Source of the DNA: Mycolicibacterium brisbanense
GTDB taxonomy: Bacteria > Actinomycetota > Actinomycetes > Mycobacteriales > Mycobacteriaceae
Direction of reading: 5' to 3'
Length of the DNA stretch: 64,000 bases
NCBI RefSeq assembly: GCF_001570425.1
Contig: NZ_BCSX01000007.1
Coordinates: 99,539-163,538, forward strand
Shown piece after piece: positions 50,727-59,103 of the stretch. Each line of letters begins with the position of its first letter. Position 1 is the first letter of the stretch. The notes beneath the pieces are model-generated. The model had not been told where the DNA came from, made no database searches, and saw nothing but the letters and a program-made list of their open reading frames with translations. The position numbers and the translations under genes are program-made.

Positions 50727-51872
50727 ATGGCTCATATGGCTGCCATCACACCGTTCCGCATCGACGTCTCCGATACCGATCTCGCCGACCTCAAGAACCG
50801 GCTGGCGCGGACCCGATGGCCCGAGGCCGAATGCGTGGACGACTGGAGCCAGGGGATGCCCCTGAGTTACACGCGCGAACTCGCCGACTACTGGGCAAAC
50901 TCCTACGACTGGCGCTCCCGAGAAGCCGCCCTCAACCGCTTCGACCACTTCACCACCGAAATCGACGGTCTTGACGTCCATTTCATCCATCAGCGCTCGT
51001 CACACCAGGATGCGTTCCCGCTGCTGATCACGCACGGCTGGCCCGGCTCGATCGTGGAGTTCCACAAGGTGATCGAGCCGCTGACCGAAGCCGGGTTCCA
51101 TGTGGTGTGCCCGTCGCTGCCGGGCTACGGCTTTTCCGGCAAACCGACGACGACGGGCTGGGGCGTCGGCAAGATCGCCGAAGCGTGGGACGAGCTGATG
51201 CTGCGCCTGGGCTATGACCGCTACGGCGCGCAGGGCGGCGACTGGGGCGCCGCGGTGACGACCCAGATCGGCCGCAACGCGGGGCACCGGAACGGCTCCG
51301 GCGGCGACCTCAGCCACTGCATCGCCATCCACGTCAACATGCCTATCGCGCAGCCGCCCGCCGACGGCGTCGGTGAGATGACCGAGGATCTGCAGAAGGC
51401 GCTCGCCCGCATCGAGTACTACCGCAAATGGGACTCGGGCTACATGAAGCAGCAGTCCACCCGGCCGCAAACCCTCGGCTACGGCCTGACGGACTCCCCC
51501 GTCGGCCAGCTGACGTGGATCGTCGAGAAATTCTGGTCGTGGATGGACTGCGACGGAAACCCCGAGAACGTCGTGTCCAAAGACGAGATGCTCGACAACG
51601 TGATGCTCTACTGGCTCACCGCGTCGGCAGCGTCGTCGGCCCGGCTGTATTGGGAGAGCCACGACACCTGGGGTGGCGGCGGATACGTGAGCGTGCCGAC
51701 CGGCATCGCGTCCTTCCCGTTGGAGATCCTGCGGGCTCCCCGTGCCTGGTGCGAAACCGGCTACAACGTCACCCATTACACGACGATGCCGCGCGGCGGA
51801 CACTTCGCGGCGTTCGAACAACCGGAGTTGTTCGTCGAGGACGTGAAGACGTTCTTCGCCACCGTGCGCTGA
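50727..51872 (+). CDS. epoxide hydrolase with N-terminal EHN domain
   Basis: This 381-residue alpha/beta-hydrolase starts with the epoxide-hydrolase N-terminal domain (about 5-110: DTDLADLKNRLARTRWP). HGWPGS gives the oxyanion hole, GGDWG holds the nucleophilic Asp, and GGHFAAFEQPE holds the catalytic His. It opens epoxides to diols by a covalent ester intermediate. It is the second gene of the TetR-controlled operon, so the monooxygenase upstream may form the epoxide. ATG 50727 is taken; ATG 50736 is possible. A long stem-loop of the repeat family follows its stop. Confidence 0.93.
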   Translation: MAHMAAITPFRIDVSDTDLADLKNRLARTRWPEAECVDDWSQGMPLSYTRELADYWANSYDWRSREAALNRFDHFTTEIDGLDVHFIHQRSSHQDAFPLLITHGWPGSIVEFHKVIEPLTEAGFHVVCPSLPGYGFSGKPTTTGWGVGKIAEAWDELMLRLGYDRYGAQGGDWGAAVTTQIGRNAGHRNGSGGDLSHCIAIHVNMPIAQPPADGVGEMTEDLQKALARIEYYRKWDSGYMKQQSTRPQTLGYGLTDSPVGQLTWIVEKFWSWMDCDGNPENVVSKDEMLDNVMLYWLTASAASSARLYWESHDTWGGGGYVSVPTGIASFPLEILRAPRAWCETGYNVTHYTTMPRGGHFAAFEQPELFVEDVKTFFATVR

Positions 51873-51881
51873 ATTCCCTTG

Positions 51882-51942
51882 CGCGAGCAGACATTGCGGT
51901 GCGCCAAACGCGGCGTGTCGCGGACCGCCACGTCTGCTCGCG
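51882..51942. terminator. long stem-loop (repeat family copy C)
   Basis: The 19-nt arms at 51882-51900 (CGCGAGCAGAC...) and 51924-51942 (...GTCTGCTCGCG) pair at 17 of 19 positions. The loop has GGCGTGTCGCGG, as in copies A and B. It lies after the epoxide hydrolase gene and before a same-strand operon, so it probably insulates the two. Confidence 0.7.
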
Positions 51943-51965
51943 GGGGACCTGCTAATACTGGCTAG

Positions 51966-53378
51966 GTGAACGTCGCACCCTGTTGGGGGAAAACCCTACT
52001 GACACGCGCGCTCCCGGTCGGCATGCTGATGGTGATGACGCTGCTGCTGGGGTCCCCGACTGTGCGCGCCGACGGAGGTGGGTCGGACGCCGACGTGCAC
52101 ATCGCGCAGTCGCTGGGCGGACGTGAGCTGACGGTGGTGATCCGGCGGGTCGGCCCGGTGCTCGGCCCGCTGCAGGTGGACGTGGTCACCCACGCCGGTG
52201 ACGCACCCGGGAGCCTGCAACTCACAGCGACCACAGCGGGGGCCGCAGGCAGCTCGGGTCGCGTGCAGCTCGGCGCGCCGGGCATCTACACCGCGACGCT
52301 CGACGTCGACCGGCCCGGACCGTGGGAACTTCTCGTCGACGACGGGCATACCGTGGCCCGCATACCGTTCTTGGTCCCGGTGCAGCTCACCCCGCCGTGG
52401 AAGAAGGCCAGCGACTACGGATTCTTCGCCGCAGGGGTTCTGCTGATCGTCTCGCTCGGCGTGGCACTTCGGTCGCGGCGTGGCGCGGTCACACTGATCC
52501 CGGCGACCGCGATGGTGGTCGCGTTGACCGTCGGCGTCACGGGTGCCGTGCTGTCGACATCGTTCCCACCCCCACCGCAGCCCGGCCGTGACCTGGACCC
52601 CACCGTGGAGAACATCCGCGACCCCTACGCCAGGGTGGCGGCGAATTCCCTGACCCCCGTGGACTATTCGCGGCCACCGGCCAACCTGGCGCTGGACGTG
52701 CAAGGCCAGTCGCTTCAGCTGAACCTCATCGATTCGGCAACCGGCCGCCCCGTCGACGACCTGCTCATCCACCATGGTGCGCTGATCCACCTCATCGCCG
52801 TCTCGCCGTCGGGAGCGATGTCGCATCTGCATCCGGTGCGGGTGGCCCCCGGTCGCTACGAGGTGCAGTTCGACCCGGCCGAACACGGAACCTACGCGCT
52901 CGCCGCCGAGATCGCCCGCCGTGGCGGTGGCGTCCAGCTGCTGCGCGGCTCGGTCGCCGGCCGTGACCGGGCCTCGGCGCCCGACGCCCCCGGTCCATCA
53001 CCGGCCACGATCACGACCACCGTATCCCCCGCCGGCACCCCGAGCACCATCCGGGCGCGGTTTGGCGACACCTCTGACCTGCAGCCATGGCTCGGCATGA
53101 CGGGCCACATGATGGTGGTCGGGCCGCTGGACACCGGCAGCCCCGATATCGGCAAACTCGCACTGACAGCACCGGTTTGGGCTCATGCCCACGCGATGGT
53201 GCCGCCTGCCCCCGGCGCAACCGGCGGCCAGCCCGACGAATCCGTGGCCCGCTACGGACCCGAGATCGACTTCACCTACACCTTCGCCCTGCCGGGTCGA
53301 TACAAGCTCTGGGTGCAGAGCGAACGGAATTACGCCATCCTCACCGCACCGACCGAAGTCGAGGTCCCCGCAGCATGA
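51966..53378 (+). CDS. exported membrane protein with His/Met-rich domain, cluster gene 1
   Basis: This 470-residue protein has a Sec signal peptide (about 11-35, cleavage after VRA). A beta-rich domain (to ~140) and two TM helices (151-169 and 174-197) follow. The remaining ~270-residue domain holds His269/270/275 and SHLHP (His287/289), GMTGHMM (377-383) and WAHAHAM (405-411). The pattern GHMMVV...HAHAM...PGRYKLWVQ recalls a domain found in many bacterial copper- or heavy-metal-related exported proteins, so metal binding is suspected. GTG 51966 lies 7 nt after TAATAC, a near-canonical -10, suggesting a leaderless start. The function is unknown. It heads a four-gene operon. Confidence 0.82.
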   Translation: MNVAPCWGKTLLTRALPVGMLMVMTLLLGSPTVRADGGGSDADVHIAQSLGGRELTVVIRRVGPVLGPLQVDVVTHAGDAPGSLQLTATTAGAAGSSGRVQLGAPGIYTATLDVDRPGPWELLVDDGHTVARIPFLVPVQLTPPWKKASDYGFFAAGVLLIVSLGVALRSRRGAVTLIPATAMVVALTVGVTGAVLSTSFPPPPQPGRDLDPTVENIRDPYARVAANSLTPVDYSRPPANLALDVQGQSLQLNLIDSATGRPVDDLLIHHGALIHLIAVSPSGAMSHLHPVRVAPGRYEVQFDPAEHGTYALAAEIARRGGGVQLLRGSVAGRDRASAPDAPGPSPATITTTVSPAGTPSTIRARFGDTSDLQPWLGMTGHMMVVGPLDTGSPDIGKLALTAPVWAHAHAMVPPAPGATGGQPDESVARYGPEIDFTYTFALPGRYKLWVQSERNYAILTAPTEVEVPAA

Positions 53379-53782
53379 GCCGTCAACGACTGATCATCGT
53401 CGCCGTGATCGCCGCGGTCGCGGTGGCCGCCGGAATGTGGCTGTTGTGGCCCAAACCCGCGCCCCCGCTCGTCGCCGAGGCCACCGCGGGCCCGTATCTG
53501 GTGCGTATCACCGGTACGGCCCCCAAGGTCGGGGTCAACCCTCTGGTTGTCGAGATCACCGGTAGCGCCGGCGAGTCGCCGACGCCGGAATCAGTGACCT
53601 TCGAACCCGCGATGCCCCAGATGGGCCACGCCACAACGCCTGTCGTGGCCAAGCCCGACGGCGCCGAGCACTACCGCGGCGACGTGAATCTCAGCATGCC
53701 CGGGCAGTGGGAGATCACCGTGCGGATTTCCGACGGCAAAGACCACTACGACGCGGTCCTCAACGTGACCACCACCGGATAG
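53375..53782 (+). CDS. FixH/YtkA-like membrane-anchored protein, cluster gene 2
   Basis: This 135-residue protein has one N-terminal TM helix (about 5-25, IIVAVIAAVAVAAGMWLLW). An exported beta-sandwich domain follows, containing PAMPQMGHATTPV and HYRGDVNLSMPGQWEITVRI. The MPxMGH...Y.....F/L.MPG.W.... pattern is the YtkA/FixH-like domain. FixH is associated with cytochrome oxidase and copper delivery in other bacteria. ATG 53375 overlaps the previous stop. The Met/His pair in PQMGH could bind copper(I). Its place between two membrane proteins supports a shared exported complex. Confidence 0.82.
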   Translation: MSRQRLIIVAVIAAVAVAAGMWLLWPKPAPPLVAEATAGPYLVRITGTAPKVGVNPLVVEITGSAGESPTPESVTFEPAMPQMGHATTPVVAKPDGAEHYRGDVNLSMPGQWEITVRISDGKDHYDAVLNVTTTG

Positions 53783-53790
53783 GAGACGCC

Positions 53791-54873
53791 ATGACCAAAA
53801 CAGATTCAGCGGGACGGCTCGCGGCGTTCGTGATGCTGGCCGGAACCCTGATCTCCCTGAGCGGGCTCACCTGGGACATCGGGTGGCACAACGATGTCGG
53901 ACCGGACAGTTTCTTCACGCTGCCGCACCTGTTCGTCTACTCCGGCGGCGCGATCGCCGGGCTGACCAGCCTGACCATGGTGCTGCGCGCCACCTCGGCG
54001 CAGCGGGGCGGCCAGGCTCCTGATCCGACGGTCGGCGGCCGCGCCGTCAAAGTGCTCGGTGTGTTCTCCGCGCCGATCGGCTATCTCGTGGGCGGCATCG
54101 CGGCGGCATCGTTCCTGCTGTACGGGCTGTGGGACGAATGGTGGCACGGCCTCTACGGTTTCGACGTCACGATCGCCTCGCCACCGCACCAGGGCTGGCT
54201 GACCTCGATCTGCGTGACGATGATCGGCACCGCCATCGTGTTCGCCGCGGCTCGCCAACACCGCTGGGGGCGTTGGGGTTTCATGACGGCCGTGGCGGCA
54301 TTCGGATCGTATGCGTCGATCACCAGTACCGCCCTGGCCGATGTCAACATGGGCAGCAGCATCGACTGGTTCGTCGTCACCTGGGTGGCCATCCCCGTCG
54401 TCTGCGTGCTGCTCGGCTCACAGGTGCTGCCCCGCGGCGGGGCACTGGGTACCGGCGTGCTCACGCTGGCGGTCAACCTGGCGACATGGTCGTTCGCGCA
54501 GTGGGCGGTCGGCTGGTATGCGAATGTTCAGCACCTGGCGCTGCGCGACTATGTCGAGCTGGGCTTCCCGATCGAACGGGTGCTGATCCCCGCGGCCGTT
54601 CTGGTGTTCAGCGTCCTCGTGGAACTCCTGCTGCGCTGGAAGGGTTCCAGCGCATGGTTGTTGGCGGGCTCCGGCGCAGTGGGTGCGCTGGCGATCACCT
54701 GGTGGCTCGAATCGGGCATGCGGCATCAACCGGGCGACAACGTCGTATTCACCTGTGTCGCTTCGGCTGTCATCGCCGCGATCCTGGGTGCCGCGACCGT
54801 GCGGCTCGGGCGGGCGCTGCGCGTGGCCGACAGCGCGCCCGCCGCGCGTGACGATGCCGTGGTCGCGGCATGA
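53791..54873 (+). CDS. polytopic membrane protein with conserved His/Trp motifs, cluster gene 3
   Basis: This 360-residue integral membrane protein has about eight to nine hydrophobic helices. Distinct residues lie near helix ends: WDIGWHND (His33), LPHLFVYSG (His46), LWDEWWHGLYGFD (His119) and ASPPHQGW (His133). Repeated membrane-edge His with Trp suggests haem or copper ligation, as in oxidase-related proteins, but I recognise no named family. AGGAG precedes ATG 53791 by 5 nt. It overlaps the next gene by ATGA. It looks like the integral core of the four-gene unit. Substrate transport is an alternative role. Confidence 0.78.
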   Translation: MTKTDSAGRLAAFVMLAGTLISLSGLTWDIGWHNDVGPDSFFTLPHLFVYSGGAIAGLTSLTMVLRATSAQRGGQAPDPTVGGRAVKVLGVFSAPIGYLVGGIAAASFLLYGLWDEWWHGLYGFDVTIASPPHQGWLTSICVTMIGTAIVFAAARQHRWGRWGFMTAVAAFGSYASITSTALADVNMGSSIDWFVVTWVAIPVVCVLLGSQVLPRGGALGTGVLTLAVNLATWSFAQWAVGWYANVQHLALRDYVELGFPIERVLIPAAVLVFSVLVELLLRWKGSSAWLLAGSGAVGALAITWWLESGMRHQPGDNVVFTCVASAVIAAILGAATVRLGRALRVADSAPAARDDAVVAA

Positions 54874-55406
54874 CGATGCGCAGAATCGCCGCGCTGCTCG
54901 GGGCGGTGGCAGCCCTGTGGTTCGCTGCCGCGCCGACCGCGGCCGCCGATCCCCTTGATTACGTGGTGCATTCGGAGCAGGTTGCGGTCGGGCCGTATCC
55001 GGTGACGGTCGGCTTCACCGTCTGGCCGCTGCGCGCCATGCAGTCACTGGATTTCACGTTCGAACCCGTTGGCGGCATCGCCGGCAAATCGGGCACGCTC
55101 ACCGAGATCGCGCCCGATGGGCGGGAAGAGACCGACCGGCTGGCCCGGCATCCGCGCAACCGCGACGTCTGGGGCCTCGACGTGCGGTCGCTGGACGCGT
55201 CGGGCACCTGGACGCTGCGGTTCACGATCGACGGCCCGCAAGGCCAGGGCACCGGCGAGCTGACCGTCGACGTGCTCAAACAGCCGGGTCCGCCGCTTCC
55301 GCTGAGCTGGGCGATCGGGCTGATCCCCCTGACGCTCGCCGTGGTGTTCTTCGGCGTGGTGTGGCTGCGCACCGGCCGCTCCCGGGTGCCGCAGTCAGGC
55401 CAGTGA
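54870..55406 (+). CDS. exported beta-domain protein with C-terminal TM, cluster gene 4
   Basis: This 178-residue protein has a signal peptide (about 3-26, cleavage near TAAA-DP). A beta-sandwich domain of ~110 residues (DYVVHSEQVAVGPYPVTVGF to GTGELTVDV) follows, then one C-terminal TM helix (about 147-170) and a short basic tail. The layout recalls CopC/YtkA-type domains, but no His/Met ligand cluster is visible. ATG 54870 overlaps the previous stop; ATG 54876 is possible. Its last 12 nt overlap the end of the convergent ABC exporter gene. It completes the four-gene cluster; function unknown. Confidence 0.78.
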   Translation: MTMRRIAALLGAVAALWFAAAPTAAADPLDYVVHSEQVAVGPYPVTVGFTVWPLRAMQSLDFTFEPVGGIAGKSGTLTEIAPDGREETDRLARHPRNRDVWGLDVRSLDASGTWTLRFTIDGPQGQGTGELTVDVLKQPGPPLPLSWAIGLIPLTLAVVFFGVVWLRTGRSRVPQSGQ

Positions 55407-57224
55407 ATCCACCCAGGCGCGGTGCAGCTTGGCGTAATGGCCGTCACGGCCGATGAGTTCGGCGGGCGGACCATCCTCGATGATGCGGCCGTGTTCGAGC
55501 ACCAGCACCCGGTCGGCGATCTGCACCGTGGACAGCCGGTGGGCGATCACCAGCGCGGTGCGGTCGGCGAGCACCGTCTCCAAGGCGCGCTGCACCATTC
55601 GCTCGCTCGGGACGTCCAGTGACGAAGTGGCCTCGTCGAGGATCAGCACGGCCGGGTCGGCCAGGAACGCGCGGGCGAACGCCACGAGTTGGCGTTGTCC
55701 CGCCGAGAGCCGGCCGCCGCGCTTGGCGACGTCGGTGTCGTACCCGTCGGGCAACGTGTCGATGAACCGGTCGGCGCCCACCGCCGCGGCGGCCGCCCGG
55801 ACTTCGTCGTCGGTGGCGTCGGGGCGGCCGAACCGGATGTTGTCGGCCACCGTGCCCTCGAACATGAAGTTCTCCTGGGTGACCATCACGATGTGCCTGC
55901 GCAGCTCGGATTGCGACAGGTCACGCAGGTCCACGCCATCGAGCGTCACCGCACCCGAGGTCGGATCGTAGAACCGGGCGATGAGCTTGGCGATGGTGGT
56001 CTTGCCCGCCCCGGTGGTGCCGACCAACGCCACCGTCTGGCCGGCAGGCACCCGCAGCTCAAGCCCGGGCAGCACCATACGCCCCGGCGCGTAGCCGAAT
56101 GTCACGTCGCGAAACTCGATGTCGCCCTTGACGTTCGACAGCGTGGCGGGCTGTCGTCGGTCGGCGATGCCGGGGCGTTCGGCCAGCACGCCTGCCAGCT
56201 TCTCCAACGCCGAGGACGCCGACTGGAAGGTGTTGAAGAACTGCGAGATCTCCTGCATCGGCTCGAAGAACATCCGCAGGTACAGCAGGAACGCCGCGAG
56301 TGTGCCGACCGTCATCTGCCCGTGCAGCACGCGGTACCCGCCGTAGAGCAGCACCACACCCGTGGTGATGTTGCCGACGAGCTTGACACCCGGCATGAAG
56401 ACGGCCAGCAGCTTGAACGTCTTCTCGTTGATCGCCCGGTACTCGTCGGCGATGTCGGAGAAGATCTCCTGGTTACGCGGCTCGCGCCGGTAGGCCTGCA
56501 CGGCCTTGATGCCCGTCATGGTCTCGACGAACTGCACGATCACCAAGGCGGCGCTCTCCCGCACCAGCCGGTAGGTCTTGGCCGACTCGTTGCGGAACCA
56601 CCACACCAGTGCCACCAGGATCGGGAACGCCGCCAAGCACATCAGGCCAAGCCGCCAGTCCAGCGCCACCAGCAGCACCGCCGTGCCGAACAGCGTCAGC
56701 ACCGCGGTGATCAGGCTGTCGAAACCCGTCTCCAGCATGTCCTGGATGGCCTCGACGTCGTTGGTCGAGCGGCTGACCACTCGGCCCGACGTGTAGCGGT
56801 CGTGGAAGGCGACATCGAGACGCTGGAAATGTCGGAACACGCGGCGGCGCAATTCCAGCAGCACCTTCTGCCCGATGCGGCCGGAGCGGCGCAGGAAGAA
56901 CATCCGGCTGACGGCCTGCACCACCACGACCACGCACAGCGCACCGACGATGACCATCAGCTCGTGGGCCGGGCCGCCGGCGACGATGGGCGGTATGCCG
57001 TGGTCGATGCCGCGTTGCACGAGCAGCGGAACAGCCAGGCGCGCAACATTTTCCACCACGACGACCAGCGCCAGCACGGCAACGGTCCACCGGTACGGCC
57101 GCAGCAGCGAGCCGAGCAGCGCCCGCGCCTCGCGGCGTCGCGGCACGCTCTCGTCGATGGGCAGATCGTCGTCGGCGTCGTCCTTGACGCGCCCACGCCA
57201 GCTTTCGGTTTCGACCGCGGTCAT
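55395..57224 (-). CDS. ABC exporter half-transporter, subunit B of a heterodimer
   Basis: This 609-residue protein fuses a six-helix exporter domain (about 45-330) to an ATPase domain. The ATPase has Walker A GTTGAGKT, the signature LSAGQRQ, a canonical Walker B LILDEATSSLD with catalytic Glu and the switch His in AHRLS. The signature has Ala where LSGGQ is usual. Its partner, encoded upstream with an ATGA overlap, has the reciprocal defect, so one of the two composite ATP sites is degenerate. ATG 57224 has GGAGG upstream. Such heterodimers export lipids, peptides or drugs; the substrate is unknown. Confidence 0.93.
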   Translation of the reverse strand: MTAVETESWRGRVKDDADDDLPIDESVPRRREARALLGSLLRPYRWTVAVLALVVVVENVARLAVPLLVQRGIDHGIPPIVAGGPAHELMVIVGALCVVVVVQAVSRMFFLRRSGRIGQKVLLELRRRVFRHFQRLDVAFHDRYTSGRVVSRSTNDVEAIQDMLETGFDSLITAVLTLFGTAVLLVALDWRLGLMCLAAFPILVALVWWFRNESAKTYRLVRESAALVIVQFVETMTGIKAVQAYRREPRNQEIFSDIADEYRAINEKTFKLLAVFMPGVKLVGNITTGVVLLYGGYRVLHGQMTVGTLAAFLLYLRMFFEPMQEISQFFNTFQSASSALEKLAGVLAERPGIADRRQPATLSNVKGDIEFRDVTFGYAPGRMVLPGLELRVPAGQTVALVGTTGAGKTTIAKLIARFYDPTSGAVTLDGVDLRDLSQSELRRHIVMVTQENFMFEGTVADNIRFGRPDATDDEVRAAAAAVGADRFIDTLPDGYDTDVAKRGGRLSAGQRQLVAFARAFLADPAVLILDEATSSLDVPSERMVQRALETVLADRTALVIAHRLSTVQIADRVLVLEHGRIIEDGPPAELIGRDGHYAKLHRAWVDSLA

Positions 57225-59065
57225 CGGTTGCCACCTCCGATCGTTGCGGGCTCGTCGTCAGCGGCCAGCAGGTACCGGTACTGCGGCACCTCGGCGAGCA
57301 GTTCGGCATGGGTCCCGACGTGGGTGATGGTCCCGGCTCCAGTCTTCCCCGTCGCTTCGCTCGCCCCAGGTGCCAACAGCGCGACCTTGTCGGCCAGCAG
57401 CACGGTGGACGCCCGGTGGGCGACCACGATGCCGGTGACGTCGCGCAGGATGCGGCCCAGCGCCTCGGTCACGGCGGCCTCGGTGTGCACGTCGAGTGCC
57501 GACAGGGTGTCGTCGAGGACCAGGATCTTCGGGCCTGCCAGGATCGCGCGGGCCAGCGAAAGCCGTTGCCGCTGACCACCGGACAGGCTCATGCCCTGCT
57601 CGCCGATGCGGGTGTCCAGCCCGAACGGCAGGTCGTAGACGAACTGTGCGGCCGCGACGTCGATGGCCTGCGCGAGCTCCTCGTCCGTCGCGCGAGGGCG
57701 CCCCAGCCGCAGGTTCTCGGCCACCGACATGGAGAACAGTGTCGGATCCTCGAACGCGGTGGCCACCGTCGCGCGCAGCGCGGGCAGGCTCAGGTCGCGG
57801 ATGTCCTTGCCGTCGATGAGGATCTGCCCCTCGGTGACGTCGTAGAGCCGGGAGAACAACGCGGCCAGCACCGATTTGCCCGAACCCGTCGACCCCACCA
57901 GCGCCACCGTCTCACCCGGTTCGACCGTCAGGTCGATGTGGCGCAGCACCCACGCGTCGCTGTCTGGGAATCGGAAACCGACGTCGCGCAGTTGCAGCCG
58001 GCCGCCATGCGGTGCCACGTCATGCGGGCCGTCGGTGATGTCCCGAGGCGCGTCGAAGATCTCGGCGATGCGGTTAGCCGCGGTGAACGATTCCTGGGTC
58101 ATGGACAGCAGGAAACCCAGCGACGCGATGGGCCACACCAGCGACAGCATCATCGTGATGAACGCGACCAGCGTGCCCATGGTGACGTAGCCGTGGCCTG
58201 CGGCATACGCGCCGAGGCCGAGCACGACGATGAGCGTCAGGTTCGGGATGACCTCGAGCAGAGTCCAGAAGTTCGCCGACACCGTGACGCGGTCGACCTG
58301 TGTGTCGTGCAGCCGGGTGGCCTGCTCGTCGAACCGGTCGTACGTGTAGTCCTCCCGGCCGAACGACTTCACCACGCGCATGCCCAACGCCGACTCCTCG
58401 ACATGCGTTGCGACATGGCCGGTCTGGTCCTGGGCCAGCCGCGACAGCCGGGTGTACTCGCGTTCGAAATGCAGCACGGTGGCCGCGATCGGCACGATCG
58501 ACACCACCACGACCACCCCGAGGGGCCAGTACATGGCCAACAGAATCGAGGTCACCACGACGATCTGCAGCGCGTTGAGGATCAGGAACACCAGCCCGAA
58601 CGACAGGAACCGGCGGATCGTGGACAGATCGTTCATCACGCGCGACAACAGCTGCCCGGATTGCCAGCGCCCGTGGAAACTCATCGGGAGCACCTGCAGC
58701 CGCGCGTAGAGATCCTTGCGGATGTCGGCTTCGACACCCATGGTGGCCCGCGCCACCAGCCAGCGGCGGATGAACCACAACACGGCCTCGGAGATGCCGA
58801 CACCCATCGCGGCCGCGCCCAGCAGCCACAGGCCGTGCTGATCCTGGTGGCGCACCGGACCGTCGATCACGGCCTTGGTCATCAGCGGAATCGCGACCGT
58901 GGCACCCAGGCTGGCCACCGCGACCACGAGCATCCAGACCCAGCGCGTGCGATACGGAAGGAGATACGGCAGCAGCCGCCACAGATCCGAGCTACCACGA
59001 ACTCGCGCCCGTCGCGGAGCGATCGCGGGCGCGGATCGAAGAGCTTCTGTCGCGGATTCAGTCAC
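57221..59065 (-). CDS. ABC exporter half-transporter, subunit A with degenerate Walker B
   Basis: This 614-residue half-transporter has the exporter domain at about 30-330. The ATPase has Walker A GSTGSGKS and a canonical signature LSGGQRQ. Walker B reads VLDDTLSALD, with Asp in place of the catalytic Glu. This substitution marks the degenerate site of heterodimeric exporters such as TM287/288. It pairs with the downstream protein, whose signature LSAGQ would face this site. GTG 59065 is the start consistent with the family N-terminus. A 38-nt gap separates it from the third exporter gene upstream. Confidence 0.93.
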   Translation of the reverse strand: MTESATEALRSAPAIAPRRARVRGSSDLWRLLPYLLPYRTRWVWMLVVAVASLGATVAIPLMTKAVIDGPVRHQDQHGLWLLGAAAMGVGISEAVLWFIRRWLVARATMGVEADIRKDLYARLQVLPMSFHGRWQSGQLLSRVMNDLSTIRRFLSFGLVFLILNALQIVVVTSILLAMYWPLGVVVVVSIVPIAATVLHFEREYTRLSRLAQDQTGHVATHVEESALGMRVVKSFGREDYTYDRFDEQATRLHDTQVDRVTVSANFWTLLEVIPNLTLIVVLGLGAYAAGHGYVTMGTLVAFITMMLSLVWPIASLGFLLSMTQESFTAANRIAEIFDAPRDITDGPHDVAPHGGRLQLRDVGFRFPDSDAWVLRHIDLTVEPGETVALVGSTGSGKSVLAALFSRLYDVTEGQILIDGKDIRDLSLPALRATVATAFEDPTLFSMSVAENLRLGRPRATDEELAQAIDVAAAQFVYDLPFGLDTRIGEQGMSLSGGQRQRLSLARAILAGPKILVLDDTLSALDVHTEAAVTEALGRILRDVTGIVVAHRASTVLLADKVALLAPGASEATGKTGAGTITHVGTHAELLAEVPQYRYLLAADDEPATIGGGNR

Positions 59066-59103
59066 CAGACCCCAATTTTCCCATCTGTTGCAATCGATTT
59101 ACG

